The position numbers and the translations under genes are program-made. From Bacteroidia bacterium (GTDB taxonomy: Bacteria > Bacteroidota > Bacteroidia > NS11-12g > UBA9320), in the NCBI GenBank assembly GCA_018402155.1, contig JAGYJG010000001.1, forward strand, positions 632,198-696,197: DNA of 64,000 bases, written 5' to 3'. Of this stretch, positions 55,319 to 64,000 are shown in pieces (positions within the stretch are counted from its first letter, which is position 1; every line of letters begins with the position of its first letter). The notes under the pieces were generated by a model that searched no databases, was not told where the DNA came from, and worked only from the letters and a program-made list of their open reading frames with translations.

Positions 55319-56968
55319 ATGTTACAAAGCCTCAAAGTAAAAAATTATGCGCTCATTGCCGATGCTGAATTGCAATTTAGTTCTGGCATGAATATCATCA
55401 CAGGAGAAACAGGTGCAGGTAAATCAATACTTTTGGGCGCCCTGGGACTGGCGCTTGGCAAACGCGCAGATACTTCTTCACTTAGCAATAAAGAAGCTAA
55501 ATGTGTCATTGAGGCTACTTTCCTAGTAAAAGATTATGCACTTGAATTGTTTTATATAAACCATGATTTAGACTACGATGAGCAGACTATTCTGCGACGA
55601 GAGATTACCGCTAGTGGCAAGAGTCGCTCTTTTATCAACGATTCTCCAGTAAATCTTACTATGCTTAATGATTTGGGATCGAGGCTTATAGAAATACACT
55701 CGCAGCACGATAATTTGCAACTTTTTAAGCCTGAGTTTCAGTACTACAGTCTCGATATTTTAGCTGGCTGTCTTGCCGATCAGCAGGATTACTCATCTGA
55801 AATGCAGCAATGGAAAGAAGATATAAAGTTACTAAAGAAACTACAAGGCAAAGAAGCTGATCTAGTCAAGGAAGCTGATTTTAATCAGTTTTTATTCAAT
55901 GAATTGGCTGCGGCTAATCTTGAAAGTATCAATGAAAAATATTTAGTCGAAGAGCAGGTATTGCTAGAAAATGCTGAAGAGCTCATACGGACCTTTAACA
56001 CTGCAAATCAACTGCTTGGTGGTACTGACTATTCAATAATTACTCAGCTTCAAGAACTCAGAAACCTCTTGAAAAGCCAAAGTACAATGCTCACTCAAAG
56101 CTTAGCGGAACGCATAAACTCTGTGCTCATAGAGGCACAAGATATAGCGCGCGAAGTAGATATATCAGCAGATAACATAGAAGTAAATCCAGAAAGACTA
56201 AGTGAGGTCAACGATATGCTGGTACAAGTTTTTAGCCTCAAAGCAAAACACCGCGCGGCAGATGTAGCAGAGCTCATAAACCTGCGAGATAAGCTAGATG
56301 ATAAATTGGGTATAACTGAAAATCTAGCAGAAGAAATTGCTAAACTCCAGTCACACATAGAACGCCAATACAGAGATTTATCTTCTAAAGCCCAAATTTT
56401 AAGCAAAAAGCGTATAGCTAATGCGCCCCAAATAGAAGCCAACATAAATGATTTACTCTGTCAATTGGGGATGCCCCACTCACGGATTCACTTTGACATT
56501 AAGGAGAATAATGAACTCAATAGTTTGGGCTGTAATGAACTTGCAGTAAAACTAAGCTCCGACAAAGGAAATACATTTAGCGAATTAAAAAAAGCAGCAT
56601 CGGGAGGTGAGCTAGCACGCATCAATCTCAGTTTAAAAAGTATCCTCGCTGATTTTGTGAAAATGCCGTGCAGTGTGTACGACGAAATTGATACAGGTGT
56701 CAGTGGTGAAATAGCTAGAAAAGTTGGGGGAATGATGCACCAGATGTCTGACAGCCAGCAAGTCATAGTGATTACTCATTTACCTCAAATTGCCTCTTTG
56801 GGAGATAACCATCTCTTTGTGTACAAACAAGATGTAAACCACACCGTAGAAACTCGTGTGCGCAAACTCTCAGCAGAAGAAAGAATAAGCGAAGTGGCTA
56901 AAATGATAAGTGGCGATAGCCTAACAGAGCATGCGGTAGAACAGAGCAAAGAATTATTGAAAGGGTAA
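55319..56968 (+). CDS. recN: DNA repair protein RecN
   Basis: LQSLKVKNYALIADAELQFSSGMNIITGETGAGKSILLGALGLALGKRAD, LIEIHSQHDNLQLF, ASGGELARINLSLKSILA, YDEIDTGVSGEIARKVGGMM. Confidence 0.97.
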   Translation: MLQSLKVKNYALIADAELQFSSGMNIITGETGAGKSILLGALGLALGKRADTSSLSNKEAKCVIEATFLVKDYALELFYINHDLDYDEQTILRREITASGKSRSFINDSPVNLTMLNDLGSRLIEIHSQHDNLQLFKPEFQYYSLDILAGCLADQQDYSSEMQQWKEDIKLLKKLQGKEADLVKEADFNQFLFNELAAANLESINEKYLVEEQVLLENAEELIRTFNTANQLLGGTDYSIITQLQELRNLLKSQSTMLTQSLAERINSVLIEAQDIAREVDISADNIEVNPERLSEVNDMLVQVFSLKAKHRAADVAELINLRDKLDDKLGITENLAEEIAKLQSHIERQYRDLSSKAQILSKKRIANAPQIEANINDLLCQLGMPHSRIHFDIKENNELNSLGCNELAVKLSSDKGNTFSELKKAASGGELARINLSLKSILADFVKMPCSVYDEIDTGVSGEIARKVGGMMHQMSDSQQVIVITHLPQIASLGDNHLFVYKQDVNHTVETRVRKLSAEERISEVAKMISGDSLTEHAVEQSKELLKG

Positions 56969-57192
56969 GTCGCAAAGATTTCACTTCTTTAACAGGCTAC
57001 TTTCTACTCATAAAATCTACTTAGTTAAGCTTCGGCAACAAATAAGTGTTGAATTAATTTAGTCAATAGGGTTACTCCTTTTAAGAAAGATATCTAAAGT
57101 GACGTTTTAGTGCTTCTAGTGATAGTGCTGTATTTGCATGAACTTTTGTAGTAAATATCAAAATTTATGTGATTTTCAAACAGTTTTACCAT

Positions 57193-58458
57193 TTAGAGAT
57201 AGGCCAATACACTCTCCATTTTCATACCTCTACTTCCTTTTATCAAAAAGGCGGTGTTTTTGTAAGCTTTTTGTCTTAGGCTATTTCCTAGTTTTTCCAT
57301 CGTATTTGGCGTCGTGACACCCATGTTTTCTGAAACGCTGGCAAAAATATCGCCAAGCGTATAGACATGTGTAAAATTGAACTGTAAACACCACTCTAAC
57401 AAGTTATTGTGCTCATCTTTGGCAGATGAGCCCAGTTCATACATATCGCCTAAAATAAGCACTTTGCTTTCTTGTGGCATATGTGCAAAGTTTTGGATAG
57501 CCACTTGCATACTACTTGGGTTGGCATTGTATGCATCGAGCAAGATTGTGTTCGAACCTTGCTGTATGAGCTGAGACCTATTATTGTCTGGAAGGTAGTT
57601 TGCTATGGCCTCGCTAATTATCTCTAAATCAATATTGAAATATTCTCCTACAGCAATAGCTGTCAAGATGTTATCTAGATTATAATCACCCATCAGTGCA
57701 GAGGTGAAAGCAGTATTTTTGTACTGAAAAGAAATAGTTGGCACTAAAGAATTGATATGACAGTCAGACTTACTGTAAAATGTTTTATTTTCCAAACCTC
57801 TACTCATTCTCGTTAGCCACTCGTCGTCTGCATTTATAAAAGCTAATCCTTCATTTTTTAGCAGGTGATGGTATATTTCACTTTCTTCTTTAGCAACAGC
57901 TTCTAGAGTCCCAAAGCCTTCGAGGTGTTCTTTTCCAATGTTAGTAATAAGCCCGAAATTGGGTTGTGCTAAGCTACATAATTCAGCAATTTCACCAGGG
58001 CTATTTGTTCCTAATTCTACTATTGCTATTTCAGTGTTTTGAGGCATCTCTAGTAGAGTGATAGGCACACCAATGTGATTATTGTAATTCCCTTTAGTGT
58101 AGTGGGTGTTGTACTTTTTGGTTAGCACAGCATGAAGTAGATTTTTGGTTGTAGTTTTTCCATTACTACCGCAAATCCCTATAACAGGTATGTCGTAGCA
58201 AGTTCTATGAAAGTGAGCTAGTTTTTGCATGAAAGTAAGCACATCATCTACATAAATAAAGCGTTCATCCTCGCCTAGATTTTGATCTACTACCGCAAAA
58301 TGTGCTCCCATTTCCAAAGCTTTTTTTGCAAAGTTGTTGCCGTTGAAATTTTCTCCTTTTAAAGCAAAAAATATGCAACCTTCCGAAATGGATCGGCTAT
58401 CGGTAGTGAATTTAAAATCACATTGAATAAATTTGGTATAAATTTTCTGGATATTCAA
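57193..58458 (-). CDS. murF: UDP-N-acetylmuramoyl-tripeptide--D-alanyl-D-alanine ligase
   Basis: FTTDSRSISEGCIFFALKGENFNGNNFAKKALEMGA, VIGICGSNGKTTTKNLLHAVL, IVELGTNSPGEIAEL, LLDAYNANPSSMQVAIQNF, ILGDMYELGSSAKDEH. Confidence 0.96.
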   Translation of the reverse strand: MNIQKIYTKFIQCDFKFTTDSRSISEGCIFFALKGENFNGNNFAKKALEMGAHFAVVDQNLGEDERFIYVDDVLTFMQKLAHFHRTCYDIPVIGICGSNGKTTTKNLLHAVLTKKYNTHYTKGNYNNHIGVPITLLEMPQNTEIAIVELGTNSPGEIAELCSLAQPNFGLITNIGKEHLEGFGTLEAVAKEESEIYHHLLKNEGLAFINADDEWLTRMSRGLENKTFYSKSDCHINSLVPTISFQYKNTAFTSALMGDYNLDNILTAIAVGEYFNIDLEIISEAIANYLPDNNRSQLIQQGSNTILLDAYNANPSSMQVAIQNFAHMPQESKVLILGDMYELGSSAKDEHNNLLEWCLQFNFTHVYTLGDIFASVSENMGVTTPNTMEKLGNSLRQKAYKNTAFLIKGSRGMKMESVLAYL

Positions 58459-58515
58459 GACTATTTTTTTTTAAGCTGCCACAAATGTGGTACTTTAGTA
58501 GTCTCTTTTAATAAC

Positions 58516-60810
58516 ATGTTAACGAAAAAAATACAATTACTGTCTATTATTTGCTGTTTTTCATTTCCTACTCGGGCACAACTTTTTGAGGTTTCTAATG
58601 CACCTGTTTTTCAAAAAGCAGATGGTTCTATATATTCTTTAGCACTTGCAGGTGGCCTTAATCAAGTACAATTTTCAAATTATGATTTTAATAATGATGG
58701 CAGACAAGACCTTTTTGCTTTTGATAAATCTGGCGATAAAGTCTTGATTTTTCTAGCAGAAGTGAAAGGCGGAGGTCAAGGTTACAGATACGCTCCGGAG
58801 TATGAAGAGTACTTTCCTAAGGGCAAACAGTTTATGCGCTTGGCAGACTACGACAATGATGGCAAAGCAGATCTATGGATGTACAGCGGTACTGATGTAC
58901 ATATTTATAAAAACACTTCCACCACAGAACTTAGTCTTACTGATATGGGTGCTCAAGTGACCCAAGACAACGTAAGCCCTGATGCCGCAGGTAATTATAC
59001 CACACGTAGGTTTACCCACGTATTTGGCTGCCAGCCTGCTATTGTGGATCTAGATGGTGATACTGATCTAGATTTTATTACTAATTTAAATATCAACGGT
59101 TCTAATCTTATTTATATACGTAGCAACTCAGTAGAAACAGGTTTGCACCTTAGTGATTTAAGCTTTGAAACTCCAGATAAATGTTTTGGAGGTATTGATG
59201 AAAAAAATGGAGATTTAACCATTAACTCACCATGCTTTTACTATGAAAGTTATAAGAAAAAACACGCTGCGTCCAAAACGCTATTGTTTTTTGATAATGA
59301 TGGTGATGGAGATATGGATCTGTTTTATGGAAGTTCAGAGATTGAAACTAATCCACTCTACTTCTTTCATAACAATAGGGTGGAATTGAATCATTACAAA
59401 GATACATTTACAGTTATGGATACTAATTATTTTAGTCATGCCATAGAAAGACAAATACCCGTAGCACCCAACATGTCTTATGTAGATATAAACCACGACG
59501 GAGTGTTAGATCTTATTTTGTCTACCAATGAAAATGATAAGACATCATACCCCATAAAGGAACGTGACAATGTGCTTCTCTTTATCAATAGAGGAACTAC
59601 TGATAATCCTGATTTTGTCTTTCAACAGAATGATTTTTTGGTGGGAGAAATGTTAGACTTTGGCTCACACACGGCACCTACTTTTGGCGATCTTGACGGT
59701 GACGGAGATATGGATTTGATTTTGGCAACGAATGGAGACCATTTTACAACCTTAGATACTAGCGATAGACTTATTTATTTTGAAAATATTGGAAGCAAAA
59801 CAAATCCCGTATTTAAGCTCATAGATGAAGATTACCTGGGGTTATCGTCGCTCTTTTACCGGGGTTTAAGACCTACACTTGCCGACCTCAACGGTACTAA
59901 TAAACTCGACCTTTTTTTAGGTAAAAAAGATGGCACAATTGCTCACTACTCTAATACTGGAACAGCTTCAGCTCCTTCATTTACATTACAAACAGAAAAT
60001 TTTTCAAACATACAAAATTCCGGTAATGCAGCTCCTTGTTTTTATGATTTAAATAAAGATGGTAAGTTGGATTTGCTGGTTGGTGCCTACAAGGGAAACA
60101 TAGCATACTATGAAAATAGTGGTACAGCATCTGTGCCACTATTTATACTCAAAGATGAAGACTTTGGTGATATTAAGGTGAATGAGCTTATTCTCAGTGG
60201 TTTCATAAAACCGGATGGATCTTTAGGCGATACGCTTCTGCCAGCTCCTTTTGGAAACGCTGCACCACAAATCATTAAGTGGAGAGAAAATAGTATTGGT
60301 ATAAGTGTAGGCACCCACGAGGGGAAAGTGAGAATTTTTGAAATTGCCGATGACTTAACTACCACCTTTGCCGAAGTAAAAGATTATATGCAACATGAAT
60401 TTACTTCAAATAAGTACATAAAAGATTGGGGACAAGTCTCTATACCTGCTGCAGCTGATCTTGATGGTGATGGAATAAGTGACCTGCTTATTGGCAATAG
60501 TAGGGGTGGTGTTTCTTATCTCAAAGGCAATAAAAAAGAACTAAATAGCGTAAGAAAAACAGCGGTATCACAAAAAACATTTGTGCTTGCACCTAATCCG
60601 GCGCAGTCTTCCTTTATCATTTACACCAATTTAAACAAACCATTTGAGTACACAGTTTATTCTGTAACAGGAAAAATAGTGGCACAAGGTGCTGCTGCTA
60701 GCGGTGTTTCAATTGAACTAAATAACTCTCTAAGTGAAGGAGTTTATATTGTGCAAATCGAAAATGGTACCAATTTTTATTCGCCTCAACGTATGATAAT
60801 TAGCAAATAG
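58516..60810 (+). CDS. secreted FG-GAP/VCBS repeat protein with T9SS C-terminal sorting domain
   Basis: Signal peptide MLTKKIQLLSIICCFSFPTRAQ; about nine Asp-rich repeats (DFNNDGRQDLF, DYDNDGKADLW, DLDGDTDLDF, DNDGDGDMDLF, DLDGDGDMDLIL, DLNKDGKLDLLVG, DLDGDGISDLLIG); C-terminus VLAPNPAQSSFIIYT...EGVYIVQIE; ORF opens at 58423. Confidence 0.9.
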   Translation: MLTKKIQLLSIICCFSFPTRAQLFEVSNAPVFQKADGSIYSLALAGGLNQVQFSNYDFNNDGRQDLFAFDKSGDKVLIFLAEVKGGGQGYRYAPEYEEYFPKGKQFMRLADYDNDGKADLWMYSGTDVHIYKNTSTTELSLTDMGAQVTQDNVSPDAAGNYTTRRFTHVFGCQPAIVDLDGDTDLDFITNLNINGSNLIYIRSNSVETGLHLSDLSFETPDKCFGGIDEKNGDLTINSPCFYYESYKKKHAASKTLLFFDNDGDGDMDLFYGSSEIETNPLYFFHNNRVELNHYKDTFTVMDTNYFSHAIERQIPVAPNMSYVDINHDGVLDLILSTNENDKTSYPIKERDNVLLFINRGTTDNPDFVFQQNDFLVGEMLDFGSHTAPTFGDLDGDGDMDLILATNGDHFTTLDTSDRLIYFENIGSKTNPVFKLIDEDYLGLSSLFYRGLRPTLADLNGTNKLDLFLGKKDGTIAHYSNTGTASAPSFTLQTENFSNIQNSGNAAPCFYDLNKDGKLDLLVGAYKGNIAYYENSGTASVPLFILKDEDFGDIKVNELILSGFIKPDGSLGDTLLPAPFGNAAPQIIKWRENSIGISVGTHEGKVRIFEIADDLTTTFAEVKDYMQHEFTSNKYIKDWGQVSIPAAADLDGDGISDLLIGNSRGGVSYLKGNKKELNSVRKTAVSQKTFVLAPNPAQSSFIIYTNLNKPFEYTVYSVTGKIVAQGAAASGVSIELNNSLSEGVYIVQIENGTNFYSPQRMIISK

Positions 60811-60858
60811 AACCATGTCTTGCTCGTATTAGAGTAAAGCTTAGAGCTATTTTTTATA

Positions 60859-62100
60859 ATGCAATTACACAAAAAGATAGATACTGAGGTAGTTATCATT
60901 GGAGCAGGCCCTGCAGGTTGCAGTGCCTCCTTATATTTGGCAAAGTTTGAGATACCTCACGTGGTGGTTGAAAAAGAGCAATATCCAAGAGATAAGGTGT
61001 GTGGTGATGCGCTAAGTGGTAAAGTAGTAAATCAGCTAAAAAAAATAAATTCCGCTTGGGTAGACGAGCTTCAATTGAGCGACACAGCCTGTACACCTAG
61101 TTGGGGTGTAGTTTTTTCGGCTCCCAATGGTAATGAAATAGCAATCCCTTTTAAGCACAAGCCCAACGGAGCATCTCATAGTCCTGGTTTTATAAGTAAA
61201 AGAATAGACTATGACTACTGGCTTTTTCAAAAACTAGATAAAAAGTGGGCTACTGTTTTACAAAATACTGAAGTTACTGATGTAGATATACAAAAAGATA
61301 GGGTAGTTGTAAGAAGTAGCAAATACACAATAACCTCAAAACTGGTGATAAGTGCTGAGGGGACTCGAGCACTTGTGGCAAAAAAATATGGCGGTTATAA
61401 ACTCCATAAAGAGCACCATAGTGCAGGACTGAGGGCTTACTACCATGGTGTTACCGGGCTTAGTAAACAAGGTTTTATAGAGTTGCACTTTATAAAAGAA
61501 AGTCTACCAGGATATTTTTGGATATTCCCGCTGCCAAATGGACAAGCCAATGTTGGCATAGGTATGTTGACCAAGTACGTGAGCAAAAATAACGTCAACT
61601 TAAAAAAGTTGATGATTGAAATACTAGAGAGCCCAAAATTTAAAGACCGGTTTAAAAATGCTACATTACAAAAAAAGATAGTAGGATGGGGCCTACCCTT
61701 GGGGAGCAAAAAGAATAGGCCAATCAGTGGGCATCGGTTTTTGCTAGTGGGTGATGCCGCGAGTGTAATTGATCCTTTTACCGGTGAAGGCATAGGAAAT
61801 GCTATGTTTACAGGTAAATGGGCTGCCGAGCAAACACGCAATTCGCTTGAGGCCAACGAGTTTGGCGCTAAAGAATTGCTCCAATACGATAAAACAGTTT
61901 ATCAAAAAATAGGAGGAGAGCTAATGGTAAGTGCGTTTATGCTGCGCCTCATAAACTATCCATGGTTATTTAACTGGATGATAAGCAAAATAAAGAACAA
62001 TAAAGAACTCCAAGAAACTATTACTTTCATGTTTGATGATGTAGACCTACGTAAAAAATTCACTAATCCATTATTCTATCTGCGTGTCTTACTGAATTAG
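60859..62100 (+). CDS. geranylgeranyl reductase-family FAD-dependent oxidoreductase
   Basis: VVIIGAGPAGCSASLYLAKFEIPHVVVEKEQYPRDKVCGDALSG, LPNGQANVGIGML, LLVGDAASVIDPFTGEGIGNAMFTG. Confidence 0.93.
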   Translation: MQLHKKIDTEVVIIGAGPAGCSASLYLAKFEIPHVVVEKEQYPRDKVCGDALSGKVVNQLKKINSAWVDELQLSDTACTPSWGVVFSAPNGNEIAIPFKHKPNGASHSPGFISKRIDYDYWLFQKLDKKWATVLQNTEVTDVDIQKDRVVVRSSKYTITSKLVISAEGTRALVAKKYGGYKLHKEHHSAGLRAYYHGVTGLSKQGFIELHFIKESLPGYFWIFPLPNGQANVGIGMLTKYVSKNNVNLKKLMIEILESPKFKDRFKNATLQKKIVGWGLPLGSKKNRPISGHRFLLVGDAASVIDPFTGEGIGNAMFTGKWAAEQTRNSLEANEFGAKELLQYDKTVYQKIGGELMVSAFMLRLINYPWLFNWMISKIKNNKELQETITFMFDDVDLRKKFTNPLFYLRVLLN

Positions 62101-62189
62101 TTGTAGAATTTGAAGCACATAAGAGTAAATAATTCATGTTTATTGACTAAAAATTCAAACCTAGGATTATCTTTATACCTCGGTGTTTT

Positions 62190-62528
62190 TCATATAATAG
62201 ACACAAAAAAAATATATAAATTCAAAAAAAAATAAAATAAAGCAGGGGTCATTAGCAATAAAGAATCTTTCATTCTGAGCCTAACTAGAGTTCCAAAGAA
62301 CATTAATAATACTAGTATAGCTGAAAATACAGTTAAAAATAAAGGGTATTTTATACCAATGAGTAAACCCATTGCAGCTACCAATTCAGTTACTGCAGTT
62401 GTTAAACCTAATTTTTCTAGCCCAAATCTTTTAAATTCGGATTTCATTTTTTTTGACGTGAAATAGGTAATGCCATAAAAAACAAATGATAAACTGGAAA
62501 AAATAATTAAAAAGTGGTCAAGCGTCAC
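62190..62528 (-). CDS. DoxX-like small membrane protein
   Basis: SFVFYGITYFTSKKMKSEFKRFGLEKLGLTTAVTELVAAMGLLIGIKYP...LLMFFGTLVRLRMKDSLL, four hydrophobic segments. Confidence 0.7.
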   Translation of the reverse strand: MTLDHFLIIFSSLSFVFYGITYFTSKKMKSEFKRFGLEKLGLTTAVTELVAAMGLLIGIKYPLFLTVFSAILVLLMFFGTLVRLRMKDSLLLMTPALFYFFLNLYIFFVSII

Positions 62529-62529
62529 T

Positions 62530-62877
62530 CTAAATAAGTTTACTTGCTACTGCAGCAATAAAAAGACAAAATATTAATAAAATAAAAGAGAGGACAAAAT
62601 ATAACAATGGATGCTTCGCTTTGTAGTGATAAAACTGTGCAGCAATCATTAAAAATGCCATCAATAGAGAGGAAATGAGTAACAAATCTTTATACCAAAT
62701 ACCAACAATTAGTAAAGTTGATAAAGATATTTTTGACGCACCAACTAAATTTCGAGTTAAGTCGCTTAATCCATACGACTTGAACTCCTTTTCAACTCTA
62801 TTAAATCTGAATACCCAAATTATCACTATAGTTAAGGCAATTAAAATTTGTGCCGTTATGGATATTTTTTCCAACAT
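62530..62877 (-). CDS. DoxX-like small membrane protein, tandem paralog
   Basis: RVEKEFKSYGLSDLTRNLVGASKISLSTLLIVGIWYKDLLLISSLLMAFLMIAAQFYHYKAKHPL parallels the neighbouring gene. Confidence 0.65.
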   Translation of the reverse strand: MLEKISITAQILIALTIVIIWVFRFNRVEKEFKSYGLSDLTRNLVGASKISLSTLLIVGIWYKDLLLISSLLMAFLMIAAQFYHYKAKHPLLYFVLSFILLIFCLFIAAVASKLI

Positions 62878-63335
62878 TCTTATCTTCTTTAGATTAGGAT
62901 CAAAAATACACTAATTTATCTATCTTTTGATTTATTTAAACTTAATTTTGAGGGAGTAACAATAAACGTTTATATGATAAAATTCTTCTTTAAGTTCTAT
63001 GCATTTGATGGCGATATGGAAAAAATTTAAAATAATTGACCTATTAAACTAAAAACCATTCAACTGTATGTAAATTTAATAGATTGCTTTGAAATAATTC
63101 ATTTATAAAACTTCTATGAATTGTTAAATTATATTGTGAATTTAGGATGTTTTAGGATATATCTAACTGTTAATCAGAAGATTTTACCGAATGTCAGAAT
63201 AAAAAAGAAATAACGAATTTGTTTTATCCTCAAAAAATGCCATTATTCAACGGGTTCTTACGTCCGGTAAACTTTAACAATAATATTGCAGATTTTTTAC
63301 CTGTAAAGAGCCTTACTTTGTGGACTAAAACAAAG

Positions 63336-64000
63336 ATGAAAAAAATAAGCTTCTGTTCTACAGTTTTATCTAAAGTTAAATTAATGGCGCTACTTATGGG
63401 TGCCATAGGTGTGTTTTTGGCAAATTTTGGATTTTCACAAACACCCGAATTATTTGAAGAAAAAATACTTTTCGACGATATGGCTGCACCTTGGGGCTTT
63501 ACGTTTATCAATAGTAATGAAGTTTTATTTACTGAAAAACAAGGTAAAGTATGGCATTTTACCATTTCTACGGAGACTATTAAAGAAATAAGTGGCGTAC
63601 CTGCTGTAGCACAATTTGGTCAAGGAGGGCTATTGGATATTGCTTTACATCCAAATTTTAATACTAACGGTTTTGTTTATCTGACCTACGCTGTTGCTTC
63701 AGCTGGTGGGCAAACAACTGCATTAGGCAGAGGAACACTTGTAGGCAATCAACTTCAAAATTTTACTGAGTTGTTTCGAGCTCTGCCTATCGTTAACTCT
63801 GCAACTCATTTTGGTAGTCGTATTGTTTTCGACAGAGATAATTTTCTTTATATGTCTGTGGGGGATCGTGGCAGGCGAGATAGCGCGCAAAGCATAAGCA
63901 ATCACTTCGGTAAAGTATTGCGGTTTAATGATGACGGAACCGTACCCGCAAGTAACCCACTAGTGGGTATGACCAACGCAAAACCCGAAATATATACTTG
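63336..64000 (+). CDS. secreted PQQ-dependent sugar dehydrogenase-like beta-propeller (3' truncated by window edge)
   Basis: Open to the edge: MKKISFCSTVLSKVKLMALLMGAIGVFLANFGFSQTPELFEEKILFDDMAAPWGFTFINSNEVLFTEKQGKVWHFT...GGLLDIALHPNFNTNGFVYLTYA...HFGSRIVFDRDNFLYMSVGDRG. Confidence 0.85.
   Translation, partial: MKKISFCSTVLSKVKLMALLMGAIGVFLANFGFSQTPELFEEKILFDDMAAPWGFTFINSNEVLFTEKQGKVWHFTISTETIKEISGVPAVAQFGQGGLLDIALHPNFNTNGFVYLTYAVASAGGQTTALGRGTLVGNQLQNFTELFRALPIVNSATHFGSRIVFDRDNFLYMSVGDRGRRDSAQSISNHFGKVLRFNDDGTVPASNPLVGMTNAKPEIYT

Noticed and set aside
56095-56445. 116-aa minus-strand ORF inside recN
   Set aside because: Antisense to the recN coiled-coil region; Ser/Leu-rich low-complexity translation
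58479-58490. CCACA-aa-TGTGG palindrome between murF and the FG-GAP gene as an operator
   Set aside because: Only 5-bp arms and no clear -7 box beside it; too short to support on its own
61440-61856. 138-aa minus-strand ORF inside the geranylgeranyl reductase gene
   Set aside because: Antisense shadow ORF without motif support
1-64000. CRISPR arrays, prophage, transposons, toxin-antitoxin or defence islands
   Set aside because: No regularly spaced repeats, transposase/integrase, phage structural or recognised defence genes seen in either strand

Overview
64 kb of AT-rich, densely coding chromosomal sequence from a Bacteroidota-like bacterium. Support for that assignment: TAnnTTTG -7 boxes, a fused LpxC/FabZ, PorX, and several proteins with type IX secretion (T9SS) C-terminal sorting domains. 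Content is mostly housekeeping: mutS (runs off the left edge), recQ, yidC, rluD, an lpxD-lpxC/fabZ-lpxA cluster, aroB-aroA-aroC, topA, ribH, pdhA, recF, rpe, recN, murF, and a truncated sugar-dehydrogenase-like gene at the right edge. I saw no CRISPR array, rRNA, tRNA, prophage or transposon. Observations most worth follow-up: (1) a secreted 690-aa protein of unknown function whose C-terminus carries an HRGH...GSCGG pair resembling a clan CD (caspase/gingipain/CHAT-like) catalytic dyad; (2) a polyamine-type locus with a deoxyhypusine-synthase-like enzyme retaining the WGK lysine, a short arginine decarboxylase and a divergent HDAC-family deacetylase, with a 26-bp near-perfect palindrome between the divergent genes; (3) a recurring face-to-face arrangement of -7 promoter boxes 6-7 bp apart at two divergent gene pairs; (4) a possible structured RNA upstream of recQ. 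All functional statements come from reading motifs by eye; no database search was run.
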